Below the pieces are notes generated by a model. That model worked only from the letters and a program-made list of their open reading frames with translations, was not told the DNA's origin and did not search any database. A program made the translations under genes and the position numbers. Below are positions 51,406 through 60,392 of a stretch of 64,000 nt of DNA, piece after piece. The stretch is from Staphylococcus sp. GSSP0090 (GTDB lineage: Bacteria > Bacillota > Bacilli > Staphylococcales > Staphylococcaceae), in assembly GCF_013391405.1 (NCBI RefSeq), contig NZ_JACBFD010000007.1, forward strand, positions 124,001 through 188,000, read 5' to 3'. Each line of letters opens with the position of its first letter. The first letter of the stretch is position 1.

Positions 51406-51657
51406 TTATTTAGATTTTTTCAATTGATCTTGTTGATTTTTGTTCATCATTGTCATCATTTGATTTATTTTCTTTTGAGAAGGTTTTTGACCCATTTGCA
51501 TCATCATCATACGTAGCATTTCTTCATTGATTGGTGGGTTCTTTTTAAGATAATCCATCATATATTTTCTTGCAAGGAAAAATCCACCTACTAAACCTAA
51601 AATTAATGCTAACACGATTAATACGATTGCTAACCAAGTTGCCATTGTTTCACCCAC
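51406..51657 (-). CDS. YneF family protein (UPF0154)
   Basis: An 83-residue protein with one N-terminal membrane segment ([24 protein letters not shown]), followed by a conserved cytoplasmic part ([24 protein letters not shown]). This is the UPF0154/YneF signature. Function unknown. It sits next to tkt as in Bacillus. Confidence 0.92.
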   Translation of the reverse strand: MGETMATWLAIVLIVLALILGLVGGFFLARKYMMDYLKKNPPINEEMLRMMMMQMGQKPSQKKINQMMTMMNKNQQDQLKKSK

Positions 51658-51798
51658 TTTCCTATCCTAATGAATTTTACTAAAATTAGTGCTCATTTTC
51701 AAGAGCAACTCTATTTATATAAATTATCGACTTATGTATTATATCAATTTCAAAATCACTTTGTAAATATAAGCTTATTTTAATTATAAAATAAAAAA

Positions 51799-51826
51799 TG
51801 GTATGAGAACCTAAATTCTCATACCA
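51799..51826 (-). terminator. Terminator of tkt
   Basis: Arms tggtatgagaa and ttctcatacca, followed by six Ts on the minus strand. Confidence 0.88.
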
Positions 51827-51851
51827 ACTAAATCAAATTTCATTACACGAA

Positions 51852-53840
51852 TTAAAATGATTGAATTTGATTTAAGACATTTTCTTTAGTGAAACCATAT
51901 TTTTCAACTACTAAGTCTCCAGGAGCACTTGCACCAAATCCATCGATACCGATTACTTTACCTTCCGTACCTACATATTTGTGCCAACCAAGTGGTGATG
52001 CCATTTCAATCGCAACACGTTTAGTAATTGATGATGGTAATACTGATTCTTTATATTCATCCGTTTGTTGGTCAAAGGCATTCCAGTTCGGCATAGAAAC
52101 TACACGAACACCTTTACCTTGTGCTTCTAAATCTTTAGCAGCTTCCACAGCTAAGTTAACTTCAGAACCAGTAGCTAATAGTAAGAATTCTGGTTTTTTA
52201 TCTGATTCAAATACTACATAAGCCCCTTTACGGACACCTTCTTCTACAGTTTCTTTTGAAAGATCCATAGTTGTAAGGTTTTGACGTGTTAATACTAATG
52301 ATGTTGGTGTACCTTCTGATTCTAAAGCAACTTCCCAAGCAACACGAGTTTCATTACCGTCTGCTGGACGAATCACATTCATATTTGGAATTGCACGTAG
52401 ACCAGCTAATTGTTCGATTGGTTCATGTGTTGGACCATCTTCACCGACTGCAATTGAGTCATGAGTAAAGATAAATGTTGAATTTAGACCCATGATTGAT
52501 GATAAGCGTAATGCTGGTTTTAAGTAGTCACTAAATACAAAGAATGTAGCACCATAAGGGTGAAGTCCACCATGTGCGGCCATACCATTTACAGCAGCAC
52601 CCATTGCAAATTCACGTACACCGAACCAAATATTTTTACCTTCTGGTGTTTCTTTATCGAAATCAGGTGCATCTTTAACATTTGATTTATTTGAACCAGC
52701 TAAATCTGCTGATCCACCAAAGAATGAAGGTACTGTTTTGCTTAATGCTTGAATCACTTCACCTGAGTCAGCACGTGATGCACCACTGTGTCCAGCTTCA
52801 AACTGAGGTAATGCTTCGCTATAATTAACAGGTAGTTTACCACTTATTGCTAATTTAAATTCTTCTGCAAGCTCAGGATAATCTTTACTGTATGCTTCCA
52901 CAAGTTTATTCCATGCTTCTTCTTTTTCATTCGCACGTTTTAACATGCTTTGTTGGAAGATTTCATAAACTTCTTCTGGTACATTAAAGCGTTTTTCTGG
53001 ATCTAAACCGTAGTTCTCTAACGCTAATTTTCTTTCATCTTCTCCAAGTGGCGCACCATGCACACCGTGAGAACCTTCTTTATTAGGTGCACCGAAACCG
53101 ATTACAGTTTTAACTTCTATAATTGTTGGTACATCTTGTGATTTAGCTTCTTCAATTGCTTTATCAATAGCATCTAAATCATTGCCATCTTTAACTAAAA
53201 TGTGTTTCCAACCGTATGCTTCGAAACGGCCTTTTACATCTTCAGAGAAAGCTTTATCTAAATCTCCATCTAATGAGATGTCATTTGAATCATATAACAC
53301 GATTAATTTATCTAATTGATTATGACCTGCTAAAGAAGCTGCTTCATGAGAAATACCTTCCATTAAGTCACCGTCAGAAGCAAGAACATAAGTATAATGA
53401 TCAACAACGTTAGCATTTTCTTTATTAAATTTACCAGCTAAGTGTTTTTCAGCCATAGCCATACCAACAGACATAGCAAAACCTTGTCCAAGTGGACCAG
53501 TTGTTACTTCAATTCCATCAGTATGTTTAAATTCTGGGTGTCCTGGTGTTTTAGAACCCCATTGTCTAAATTGTTTTAACTCTTCTAATTCTAAGCTACC
53601 TGATACATGTAATAAGCTATATAATAAAGCAGAACCATGTCCAGCAGATAATACAAAGCGATCTCTATCAAAGAAATCTTTTGATTGGGGGTTAAAATTT
53701 AAATGGCGTGTCCATAGTGTATATGCCATTGGAGCAGCACCCATTGGTAATCCAGGGTGTCCTGAATTGGCTTGTTCAACTGCATCGATACTCAATGCTC
53801 TAATCGTATCAACCGCTAATTGATCTTTTTCTTTATTCAT
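51852..53840 (-). CDS. tkt: Transketolase
   Basis: A thiamine-diphosphate enzyme of the pentose phosphate pathway that moves two-carbon units between sugars. The cofactor motif is GDGDLMEG extending to a downstream Asn. His residues appear in GHPGLPMG and GHGSALLY, and [11 protein letters not shown] is conserved. The pyrimidine-domain motif is [13 protein letters not shown]. The 662-residue length is normal. It would also serve ribose entering through the rbs system, if ribose is phosphorylated elsewhere. Confidence 0.97.
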   Translation of the reverse strand: MNKEKDQLAVDTIRALSIDAVEQANSGHPGLPMGAAPMAYTLWTRHLNFNPQSKDFFDRDRFVLSAGHGSALLYSLLHVSGSLELEELKQFRQWGSKTPGHPEFKHTDGIEVTTGPLGQGFAMSVGMAMAEKHLAGKFNKENANVVDHYTYVLASDGDLMEGISHEAASLAGHNQLDKLIVLYDSNDISLDGDLDKAFSEDVKGRFEAYGWKHILVKDGNDLDAIDKAIEEAKSQDVPTIIEVKTVIGFGAPNKEGSHGVHGAPLGEDERKLALENYGLDPEKRFNVPEEVYEIFQQSMLKRANEKEEAWNKLVEAYSKDYPELAEEFKLAISGKLPVNYSEALPQFEAGHSGASRADSGEVIQALSKTVPSFFGGSADLAGSNKSNVKDAPDFDKETPEGKNIWFGVREFAMGAAVNGMAAHGGLHPYGATFFVFSDYLKPALRLSSIMGLNSTFIFTHDSIAVGEDGPTHEPIEQLAGLRAIPNMNVIRPADGNETRVAWEVALESEGTPTSLVLTRQNLTTMDLSKETVEEGVRKGAYVVFESDKKPEFLLLATGSEVNLAVEAAKDLEAQGKGVRVVSMPNWNAFDQQTDEYKESVLPSSITKRVAIEMASPLGWHKYVGTEGKVIGIDGFGASAPGDLVVEKYGFTKENVLNQIQSF

Positions 53841-53919
53841 CTAAATGACTTCCTTTCTTCTAACAAGATTCTATACCATTATACCTTATTTAATATCCAT
53901 TTAACAAAATATTGATTTA

Positions 53920-54165
53920 CTATTTATCTTCTTCTGATTTCGCATCTAATATCTGCTTCACTTTATCTGGAGTAACATCATTTCCTTCGGGATCAATGAC
54001 TCTAGTACTCTCGATTTGTTGTTTAAAGTTTTTTCTAAAAGATTCTAAATAAGCTTTTCGTAATTTGGATTGCTCTTTAGCTTCATTTTCTGTAAGCCCT
54101 TGTTCTTTTTTCTTTTTTGCTAATTCATTAATTCTATTTATATCTACGCCATCTTTTTGAGACAT
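53920..54165 (-). CDS. DUF896 family protein (YnzC-like)
   Basis: An 81-residue cytoplasmic helical-hairpin protein. The DUF896 signature is RINELAKKKKEQGLTENEAKEQSKLRKAYLE in outline (residues 9-40). Bacillus YnzC is encoded in the SOS-controlled yneA operon. Here a terminator separates it from sosA, so read-through would be needed for SOS control. Function unknown. Confidence 0.92.
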   Translation of the reverse strand: MSQKDGVDINRINELAKKKKEQGLTENEAKEQSKLRKAYLESFRKNFKQQIESTRVIDPEGNDVTPDKVKQILDAKSEEDK

Positions 54166-54205
54166 GTCTAACCTCCGTAATCATTAATATAAAAAATATA
54201 ACAAA

Positions 54206-54239
54206 AAAGTGAACGAAACTAAATTGTTTCGCTCACTTT
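54206..54239 (-). terminator. Terminator of sosA
   Basis: Arms aaagtgaacgaaac and gtttcgctcacttt, followed by six or more Ts on the minus strand. Confidence 0.85.
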
Positions 54240-54285
54240 ATAATCAACTGTGTTAAACATATTAAGTATGTTTTCTTATATTATT

Positions 54286-54519
54286 TTAATACATCGATGC
54301 CATTACAGGTTGTGTATCTTGTTCGCTTTTTTCATCCAATTTAATATCGTTTTGTTCGCTTTTGTCAGATTGCTGTGTCATTTGATGATCCGTCATTTCG
54401 TACGTTTGTTCTGAATTTGCATTGTTATAAGCACTTAATATAAAAAGTGTACAAAGTACCATTGTCGCAATTAGTACCACTGTATAGGCTTTTATTTGAG
54501 ATTTATATATTTTTATCAT
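54286..54519 (-). CDS. sosA: SosA, SOS-induced cell division inhibitor
   Basis: A 77-residue single-span protein: basic N-terminus (MIKIYKSQIKAY), one membrane segment (VVLIATMVLCTLFILSAY), and an acidic, Gln/Ser-rich extracellular tail ending PVMASMY. Size, topology and divergent position to lexA match S. aureus SosA, which halts septation after DNA damage and fills the place of Bacillus YneA. It lacks a LysM domain, unlike YneA. AGGAG precedes the ATG. Three LexA boxes lie between it and lexA. Confidence 0.9.
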   Translation of the reverse strand: MIKIYKSQIKAYTVVLIATMVLCTLFILSAYNNANSEQTYEMTDHQMTQQSDKSEQNDIKLDEKSEQDTQPVMASMY

Positions 54520-54533
54520 TTATTGTCACTCCT

Positions 54534-54547
54534 AGAACGTTTGTTTG
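54534..54547 (-). promoter_or_regulatory. LexA box A (sosA side)
   Basis: CAAACAAACGTTCT on the minus strand; two differences from the SOS consensus, so probably the weakest of the three. It lies 14 bases from the sosA start. Confidence 0.65.
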
Positions 54548-54562
54548 TATAATTACTTTATC

Positions 54563-54576
54563 AGAACGTCTGTTCT
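54563..54576. promoter_or_regulatory. LexA box B (central)
   Basis: AGAACGTCTGTTCT keeps the GAAC and GTTC cores. It lies between the divergent sosA and lexA promoters and could affect both. Confidence 0.75.
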
Positions 54577-54591
54577 ATGTCAACATCAAAA

Positions 54592-54605
54592 CGAACAAAC
54601 GTTTG
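54592..54605 (+). promoter_or_regulatory. LexA box C (lexA side)
   Basis: CGAACAAACGTTTG is a full match to CGAACRNRYGTTYG, 57 bases before the lexA start. It provides autorepression of lexA. Confidence 0.87.
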
Positions 54606-54661
54606 TAAAACGGATAAACACATGCTATAATTAAATTAAATTAGATTAGGGAGTGCCTATT

Positions 54662-55285
54662 ATGAGAGAGTTAACAAAACGACAAAATGAGATTTTTGAA
54701 TATATAAAACAAACTGTTCATGCAAAAGGATACCCACCAAGTGTTAGGGAAATCGGTGAAGCTGTTGGTCTTGCCTCTAGTTCAACAGTTCATGGTCATT
54801 TATCTAGATTAGAGGAAAAAGGATATATTAGAAGAGACCCTACAAAACCACGTGCTATTGAAATCGTAACCGAACAATTAGGCGAACCTATTAATATGGA
54901 AGAAACAATTCATGTTCCAGTTATTGGTAAGGTTACAGCAGGTATACCAATTACAGCTGTTGAAAACGTTGAAGAGTATTTCCCATTGCCAGAACATTTT
55001 ACATCAACACATAATAGCGATATTTTCATCTTAAATGTAGTTGGAGATAGTATGATTGAAGCAGGTATACTTGATGGAGACAAAGTAATCGTAAGAAGCC
55101 AAACAATTGCTGAAAATGGTGATATTATCGTCGCTATGACCGAAGAAAACGAAGCAACAGTTAAACGATTCTTTAAAGAAAAAGCACATTATCGTTTACA
55201 ACCTGAAAATAGTTCAATGGAACCTATTTATTTAGACCAAGTGACTGTCTTAGGAAAAGTGGTCGGTTTATTTAGAGAAATGTAA
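54662..55285 (+). CDS. lexA: LexA repressor
   Basis: The SOS master repressor of 207 residues. A winged helix-turn-helix ([21 protein letters not shown]) is followed by the S24 self-cleavage domain. The scissile Ala93-Gly94 is in KVTAGIP, nucleophile Ser130 in GDSMIEAG and Lys168 in EATVKRFF. RecA-DNA filaments trigger cleavage. Start at 54662 (MRELTKRQ) with AGGGAG eight bases upstream; a GTG nine bases earlier is not at good spacing. Confidence 0.97.
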   Translation: MRELTKRQNEIFEYIKQTVHAKGYPPSVREIGEAVGLASSSTVHGHLSRLEEKGYIRRDPTKPRAIEIVTEQLGEPINMEETIHVPVIGKVTAGIPITAVENVEEYFPLPEHFTSTHNSDIFILNVVGDSMIEAGILDGDKVIVRSQTIAENGDIIVAMTEENEATVKRFFKEKAHYRLQPENSSMEPIYLDQVTVLGKVVGLFREM

Positions 55286-55321
55286 TGACTTTTCTAAAAC
55301 AAATTAATTAATGACACTCTC

Positions 55322-55364
55322 AAAAAAATAAGAGGATGCGCAATTGCGCATCCTCTTATTTTTT
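55322..55364. terminator. Terminator of lexA
   Basis: Long perfect stem (arms containing ataagaggatgcgcaa and its complement) with a T-run on both sides. It overlaps the stop of the 26-codon frame on the minus strand. Confidence 0.9.
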
Positions 55365-55436
55365 ACTATTTTTCTCTAAAACTTCTTTAACTTTTTCAAG
55401 TATATCTTCTGTTTTATCTTTGTTATTTGTTGTCAT
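55356..55436 (-). CDS. Putative 26-residue small protein
   Basis: The frame encodes a charged, amphipathic peptide (MTTNNKDKTEDILEKVKEVL, then EKNSKK). GAGGATGG lies about ten bases before the ATG. Its stop codon lies inside the lexA terminator, so that hairpin would also terminate this transcript. The heptad-like spacing of I, L, V and L suggests a helix. No family recognised; translation is unproven. Confidence 0.45.
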   Translation of the reverse strand: MTTNNKDKTEDILEKVKEVLEKNSKK

Positions 55437-55489
55437 AACTTATCCATCCTCACAAACTATGGATACCCGTATACAACCATAACTAAACA

Positions 55490-56512
55490 TTAACCTGTAT
55501 AATTTTCTGTCCAGTATGGTTGTCTATTTTCATTAAAATCGACACCAACACCAAGTGTATTAAATTCCTTTTTAAGTATATTCTTTCTATGGCCTAATGA
55601 ATTCATTAAACCTTGGTGCGCATAAATACTACTTACTTGACCATATGCTAAATTCTCGCCTGCTGCATTAAACTCGTGCCCATCAGCCTCTAATCTATCA
55701 AAAGGAGATGCACCAGATAAATTATTATGATCAAAATAATTATTGTCAGCCATATCTTTACTGTGCTTTCTAGCAGTATCTGAAATACTGGATGAATAGG
55801 TTAATGTATCTAAATTATGTTGAACCCTTTCGGCATTTACCAAATCAAAGTTTTGCAATTCAAAACTTTGTGCTAAATTGTCAGAAGGTGCACCATATTG
55901 TTGTTGTAAACGATTTTCCATTTTATCGCTAACTTGTAACAGCGCAGTTAAGTTATTGTTCTCATGCTTATCATAAAAGGCAGTTGTATAGATACTGTCT
56001 TTATGAAAATTATCATATTCATCATCTTGAACATCAAATTTCACATTACCTTTTTGTTTGTCTTTGATTGGTTCACCAAGTCTATCTCGTACAATTTGCT
56101 TAGGTGTGCCGTATTTAATTTTTGATTTTGAAGAAATTAGATTTTGATTACTATAAAGTGCATTCACTTTATCATCAATGTAACTTACCATCACAAACGC
56201 TCTATAATCATCATCATAGTACGTATGCCATTGGGTGCCATATTCATTTGATGTTACCCGTTTAGCTTTACCAAGTTTCTCATCGACGTCTTGTTTCGAC
56301 ATATTCATTTGAATATTATTCACAGCAAAATCTTGTTTATTGGGTACTTTCAATGCATCATTTGTTGTCGTTTCGCTTGAAGTCCAACCATCAACGCTCG
56401 ATTTGAGTTGTTGCTGTATTGATACCATAGGTGCTGATTCTTTAATAGGTACGACTAATACAATGATCAAAAAAATGACTATATATAAGAAAAGTCTTCT
56501 AATTTTTAACAC
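55490..56512 (-). CDS. CAP (SCP/PR1) domain secreted or membrane-anchored protein
   Basis: A 340-residue protein with an N-terminal hydrophobic segment (LFLYIVIFLIIVLVVPI). A CAP-associated N-terminal domain (about residues 65-200, with MNMSKQDVDEKLGKAKRV) precedes a CAP domain. The CAP motifs are NAERVQHNLDTL, HSKDMADNNYFDHNNLSG, GENLAYG and GHRKNILKKEFNTLGVG. The conserved His residues of the CAP cleft are present. It acts outside the cell; the molecular role of bacterial CAP proteins is poorly known. Confidence 0.88.
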   Translation of the reverse strand: MLKIRRLFLYIVIFLIIVLVVPIKESAPMVSIQQQLKSSVDGWTSSETTTNDALKVPNKQDFAVNNIQMNMSKQDVDEKLGKAKRVTSNEYGTQWHTYYDDDYRAFVMVSYIDDKVNALYSNQNLISSKSKIKYGTPKQIVRDRLGEPIKDKQKGNVKFDVQDDEYDNFHKDSIYTTAFYDKHENNNLTALLQVSDKMENRLQQQYGAPSDNLAQSFELQNFDLVNAERVQHNLDTLTYSSSISDTARKHSKDMADNNYFDHNNLSGASPFDRLEADGHEFNAAGENLAYGQVSSIYAHQGLMNSLGHRKNILKKEFNTLGVGVDFNENRQPYWTENYTG

Positions 56513-56525
56513 CTACTATAAATTT

Positions 56526-57503
56526 TTAGTCTTTATCTCCATTAAATATTGAGTTTCTTACAATAACGTAATCTACTTTTTTCAATGAATTTAAGTCTTT
56601 ACCACCTGCATATGAAATTGAACTTTGTAAATCTTGTTGCATTTCAATTAAAGTGTTGAAAAGTGAACCTTTATGTTCAACAAACATTTTCTTACCTTCA
56701 ACGTTTTTATGTTCACCTTTTTGGAATTCAGATGCACTACCAAAATATTCTTTATACATTTTGCCATCTAATTCGACTGTTTCACCTGGGGATTCTTCAT
56801 GTGCTGCAAATAATGATCCTACCATAACCATTGAAGCGCCAAAACGAATTGATTTCGCAATGTCACCATGTGTTCTAATTCCACCATCAGCTATGATCGG
56901 TTTACGTGCTGCTTTACTGCAATGGTTTAAAGCAGCTAACTGCCAGCCACCTGTACCAAATCCAGTTTTAATTTTAGTGATACATACTCTACCCGGTCCA
57001 ATACCTACTTTTGTTGCGTCTGCACCTGCATTTTCTAATTCACGAACGCCTTCTGGTGTACCCACATTACCAGCAATAACAAAAACTTCTGGTATATGTT
57101 TTTTAATATGTTTAATCATATTAATAACTGAATCAGAATGTCCATGTGCAATATCAATCGTAATATACTCTGGAATCACATTTTCAGCAGCTAATGATTC
57201 AACAAAATCAAATTCACGTTCTTTTACGCCAACTGAAATAGAAGCAAACAAACCTTTTTCTTGCATCTTTTTAATAAAAGGAATACGTCCTTCCTCATCA
57301 AATCTATGCATAATGTAAAAATAATCATTCTCTGCGAACCATTCTGCTAATTTTTCGTTCATTACTGTTTGCATGTTTGCAGGTACTACTGGTAGTTTAA
57401 AACTTCTAGGTCCAAATTGGATTGTTGTATCACATTCAGAACGACTTTCTACGATACATTTATTTGGTATAAGTTGTATATCTTCATAATCAAAAATTTT
57501 CAT
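56526..57503 (-). CDS. guaC: GMP reductase
   Basis: It deaminates GMP to IMP with NADPH for purine salvage. The catalytic Cys is in the IMPDH/GMPR loop [20 protein letters not shown] near residue 174, and [11 protein letters not shown] binds phosphate. The absence of CBS domains and the 325-residue length separate it from IMP dehydrogenase. No purine riboswitch was seen upstream. Confidence 0.96.
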   Translation of the reverse strand: MKIFDYEDIQLIPNKCIVESRSECDTTIQFGPRSFKLPVVPANMQTVMNEKLAEWFAENDYFYIMHRFDEEGRIPFIKKMQEKGLFASISVGVKEREFDFVESLAAENVIPEYITIDIAHGHSDSVINMIKHIKKHIPEVFVIAGNVGTPEGVRELENAGADATKVGIGPGRVCITKIKTGFGTGGWQLAALNHCSKAARKPIIADGGIRTHGDIAKSIRFGASMVMVGSLFAAHEESPGETVELDGKMYKEYFGSASEFQKGEHKNVEGKKMFVEHKGSLFNTLIEMQQDLQSSISYAGGKDLNSLKKVDYVIVRNSIFNGDKD

Positions 57504-57691
57504 TTTAACAAACCCCTAACATTTTTAATAAAACTTTTCTATAATGGTAAGATTTTCATGATGTTGATGCGCATTATTATTCAAATAATTGATAATTTCA
57601 TCATTTTTCCGAACAATAACTTTTTATTTATCTTCACCAATAGATAATATACATTGTTTTATATCAAATGTAAACTGACTTTAGTCGTAAT

Positions 57692-57961
57692 TTACCAACT
57701 AGATTTTTTCACACCAGGAATTTGACCTTTGTGAGCATAATCTCTCAATGCAATACGTGACATACCAAATTTACGATAAACGCCTCTAGGTCTCCCAGTT
57801 ACTTTACATCTTCTTGTCAATCTCGTAGGTGAACTATCTCTTGGCAATTTTCTTAAAGCTTCATAATCGCCCTTATCTTTTAATTCTTTTCTTAATTCGT
57901 AATACGCAGCAACCAACTTTTCTCTTTTTTGCTCTTTTGCTATTTTAGATTTTTTTGCCAT
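57692..57961 (-). CDS. rpsN: Ribosomal protein S14, zinc-independent paralogue
   Basis: The 89-residue, long form of S14 ([28 protein letters not shown] in outline). It has a single Cys instead of the two CxxC pairs of the zinc-binding form, so it does not need zinc. Such copies replace the zinc form under zinc starvation. A Zur-type box is upstream at 57984-58003. Confidence 0.95.
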   Translation of the reverse strand: MAKKSKIAKEQKREKLVAAYYELRKELKDKGDYEALRKLPRDSSPTRLTRRCKVTGRPRGVYRKFGMSRIALRDYAHKGQIPGVKKSSW

Positions 57962-57983
57962 ATACTATTTCTCTCCTTTTACA

Positions 57984-58003
57984 AATCGTAATAATTACGT
58001 TTT
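57984..58003 (-). promoter_or_regulatory. Zur-type box upstream of rpsN
   Basis: The core CGTAATAATTACG (57987-57999) is a perfect palindrome flanked by AAAT and TTTT, as in Gram-positive Zur boxes. It lies 23 bases before the rpsN start. Confidence 0.78.
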
Positions 58004-58137
58004 ATATCATAACATAAATTTTTCTCTATTCAATACTTAAAATAGAATGAATCCACATAGTTGTGTGTTTTAGTTCAGTACATTAAAATACACGTAATTA
58101 ATTTGTTGAAAAAATCAAGGTAATATGCTAAAATTTT

Positions 58138-58158
58138 AAAACGTAATCATTACTATTA
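58138..58158 (+). promoter_or_regulatory. Zur-type box upstream of rpmG
   Basis: The core CGTAATCATTACT (58142-58154) differs from a perfect palindrome at one end base. It lies directly before the rpmG ribosome site, downstream of a TAAAAT -10-like element. Confidence 0.75.
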
Positions 58159-58175
58159 AGAAAGAGGTGTTAACT

Positions 58176-58325
58176 TTGCGCGTTAATATCACATTAGCAT
58201 GTACTGAATGTGGCGATCGTAATTATATTTCTACGAAAAACAAACGTAATCATCCTGAGCGTATTGAACTTAAAAAGTTTTGCCCAAGATTAAATAAATA
58301 TACTTTACATCGTGAAACAAAGTAG
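58176..58325 (+). CDS. rpmG: Ribosomal protein L33
   Basis: A 49-residue protein ([18 protein letters not shown], ending KYTLHRETK). It starts at TTG 58176 with GAGGTG upstream. Three cysteines remain (Cys9, Cys12, Cys36), but the fourth zinc-ribbon position, normally CPRC, reads CPRL. Zinc binding may therefore be weak or use His45. Divergent from rpsN, with both genes behind Zur-type boxes, it is likely a zinc-starvation paralogue. Confidence 0.93.
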   Translation: MRVNITLACTECGDRNYISTKNKRNHPERIELKKFCPRLNKYTLHRETK

Positions 58326-58435
58326 TACAGTCCTTTATTAACCTTTTAGATACGACATTTAAAAATTTCAATTTGTAGTACACTTTAGTTTTAAATTTGA
58401 CACCACTCAGAACTCTAATGTTCTAAGTGTTAATA

Positions 58436-58477
58436 AAAAGCCACTCCATCATTATTATTTTTGATGAAGTGGCTTTT
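58436..58477 (+). terminator. Terminator of rpmG
   Basis: Arms aaaaagccact and agtggcttttt with an inner atca/tgat pairing, followed by Ts. Confidence 0.85.
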
Positions 58478-58611
58478 TATTATTAGTTTTTCATTTTTTG
58501 ACTTAACATAAAATGCCATACAATGAATAAATCTCTATTTATTAAACTGTTGTTTTTGTTCTATAAAATATCATTTCTTCTATTATTACTAACATTTATC
58601 TTAATCTCAAA

Positions 58612-58640
58612 AAAGCCAACGAAAAAATGACGTTGGCTTT
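58612..58640 (-). terminator. Terminator of katA
   Basis: Arms aaagccaacg and cgttggcttt with a 9-base loop and T-run on the minus strand. Confidence 0.88.
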
Positions 58641-58678
58641 AATATTAAACTATTCTTTTACGCTTAAATAACGTTAGA

Positions 58679-60166
58679 TTAATCTTTAATTTCAAGATCT
58701 ACATCGTTAATGTCGATGCCTAATGCTTTAGCTACACCTTTACCATACTCACTATCTGCTTTATAGCAATGACGAATATGACGGTGTTGTACTTCTAATG
58801 TAGTACCTTGCATTTCATTGGCTGTATTTTCAAATATGCGTTCTTGTTGCTCTTTAGATTGCAATCTAAATAAACGTCCTGGTTGTTCGAAGTAATTATC
58901 ATCATCTTCACGAAAATCATATTCATAAGCTTCGCCTTCTACTTTTAATCCAGGTTTTTTAAATTCTGGTTGGTCTTCAAAAGCACCGTTACTATTTGGA
59001 TAATAGTGTGTACTACCACCTTGGTTATTATCCAGAATTCTCATTTGACCATCTCTACTAAATGGACAGATATTTTCAATACCTACACCTTTAGGTTGGT
59101 TTACTGGAATTTGCCAATGGTTCACACCTAATCTGTAACGTTGCGCATCACCATATGAGAATAAACGTCCTTGCAACATTCTGTCTGGTGAGAAGTCGAT
59201 ACCAGGCACAATGTTTGTTGGCGCAAAGGCAGCTTGCTCTACATCTTGGAAGTAGTTATCTGGGTTACGATTAAGTTCCCATTCTCCAACTTCAATTAAT
59301 GGATAATCACCTTTATACCAAACTTTCGTTAAGTCAAATGGATTATCTTTATGATTTCTTGCTTGTTCTTCAGTCATTACTTGGATATATGTTTTCCATT
59401 TTGGATAATCTTTATTCTCAATTGCTTCGAATAAATCTCGTTGCGAAGATTCTCTGTCTTCTGCAATTACTTTTGCTGCTTCATCAGGTTGTAAATTTTT
59501 AATACCTTGTTGTGTTCTATGATGGAATTTCACCCAAACACGTTCACCTTTATCATTGTACATTGAATACGTATGCGAACCAAAGCCATGCATATTTCTA
59601 AAGCCTTTTGGAATACCACGATCTGTCATTAAAATTGTTACTTGGTGTAACGCTTCTGGTAATGATGTCCAAAAGTCCCAATTGTTTTGTGCACTACGCA
59701 TATTTGTTCTAGGATCACGTTTAACTGCGTGATTTAAACTTGCGAATAATTTAGGATCTCTAAAGAAGAATACTGGCGTGTTATTACCAACTAAGTCCCA
59801 GTTTCCTTCATCTGTATAGAATTTCAATGCAAAACCACGAATATCACGTTCTGCATCTGCTGCACCACGTTCACCAGCAACTGTTGAAAAACGTGCGAAC
59901 ATTTCTGTTTGTTTACCAACTTCAGAAAAAATACTTGCTGAAGTATATTGTGTAATATCATTTGTTACCGTAAAAGTACCAAATGCACCTGAACCCTTCG
60001 CATGCATACGACGCTCCGGAATCACTTCTCTGTCGAAGTGTGCCATTTGTTCTAAAAAGTACCAATCTTGCATTAATAATGGCCCTCTAGGACCTGCTGT
60101 CATACTGTTCTCTCTATCTGAGACTGGCGCACCAAAAAGGCTTGTCAATTTTTTATTATTGCTCAT
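58679..60166 (-). CDS. katA: Catalase
   Basis: A monofunctional haem catalase of 495 residues (small-subunit type). The distal His55 is in [13 protein letters not shown], and the haem-side Asn is in [11 protein letters not shown]. The proximal Tyr is in [12 protein letters not shown], near residue 337. It removes hydrogen peroxide in the cytoplasm. A PerR-type box lies 27 bases upstream, so peroxide induction is expected. Confidence 0.97.
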   Translation of the reverse strand: MSNNKKLTSLFGAPVSDRENSMTAGPRGPLLMQDWYFLEQMAHFDREVIPERRMHAKGSGAFGTFTVTNDITQYTSASIFSEVGKQTEMFARFSTVAGERGAADAERDIRGFALKFYTDEGNWDLVGNNTPVFFFRDPKLFASLNHAVKRDPRTNMRSAQNNWDFWTSLPEALHQVTILMTDRGIPKGFRNMHGFGSHTYSMYNDKGERVWVKFHHRTQQGIKNLQPDEAAKVIAEDRESSQRDLFEAIENKDYPKWKTYIQVMTEEQARNHKDNPFDLTKVWYKGDYPLIEVGEWELNRNPDNYFQDVEQAAFAPTNIVPGIDFSPDRMLQGRLFSYGDAQRYRLGVNHWQIPVNQPKGVGIENICPFSRDGQMRILDNNQGGSTHYYPNSNGAFEDQPEFKKPGLKVEGEAYEYDFREDDDNYFEQPGRLFRLQSKEQQERIFENTANEMQGTTLEVQHRHIRHCYKADSEYGKGVAKALGIDINDVDLEIKD

Positions 60167-60192
60167 TTTACTTCCCCCTTACATTATCTAAA

Positions 60193-60207
60193 TAATAATT
60201 ATTATTA
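60193..60207 (-). promoter_or_regulatory. PerR-type box upstream of katA
   Basis: TAATAATTATTATTA matches TTATAATNATTATAA at 13 of 15 positions. katA is a known PerR target in S. aureus, which supports the call. Confidence 0.7.
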
Positions 60208-60392
60208 TCTAGTATTTATTTTAATGTATACTGCACGTAAAAGCAAATATTGACTCACTCATTTTATTGACAATTTTCATAATATTTAAACATTTTATAA
60301 TTATTACTCATAAAAAGCATTGCTTGTAGTCAGTAAAAGCATTAAAATGGAGGATATATATCAAATTTCAATCAAATATAGGAGACTTTTTT

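Larger units (their letters stand above)
58326..58678. other. Gap between rpmG and katA
   Basis: It holds two terminators, at 58436-58477 (rpmG) and 58612-58640 (katA). No open frame with a ribosome site was seen between them. Confidence 0.4.

Noticed and set aside
57504..57691. Possible purine riboswitch before guaC
   Set aside because: No conserved purine-aptamer loops or terminator/antiterminator pair were found.
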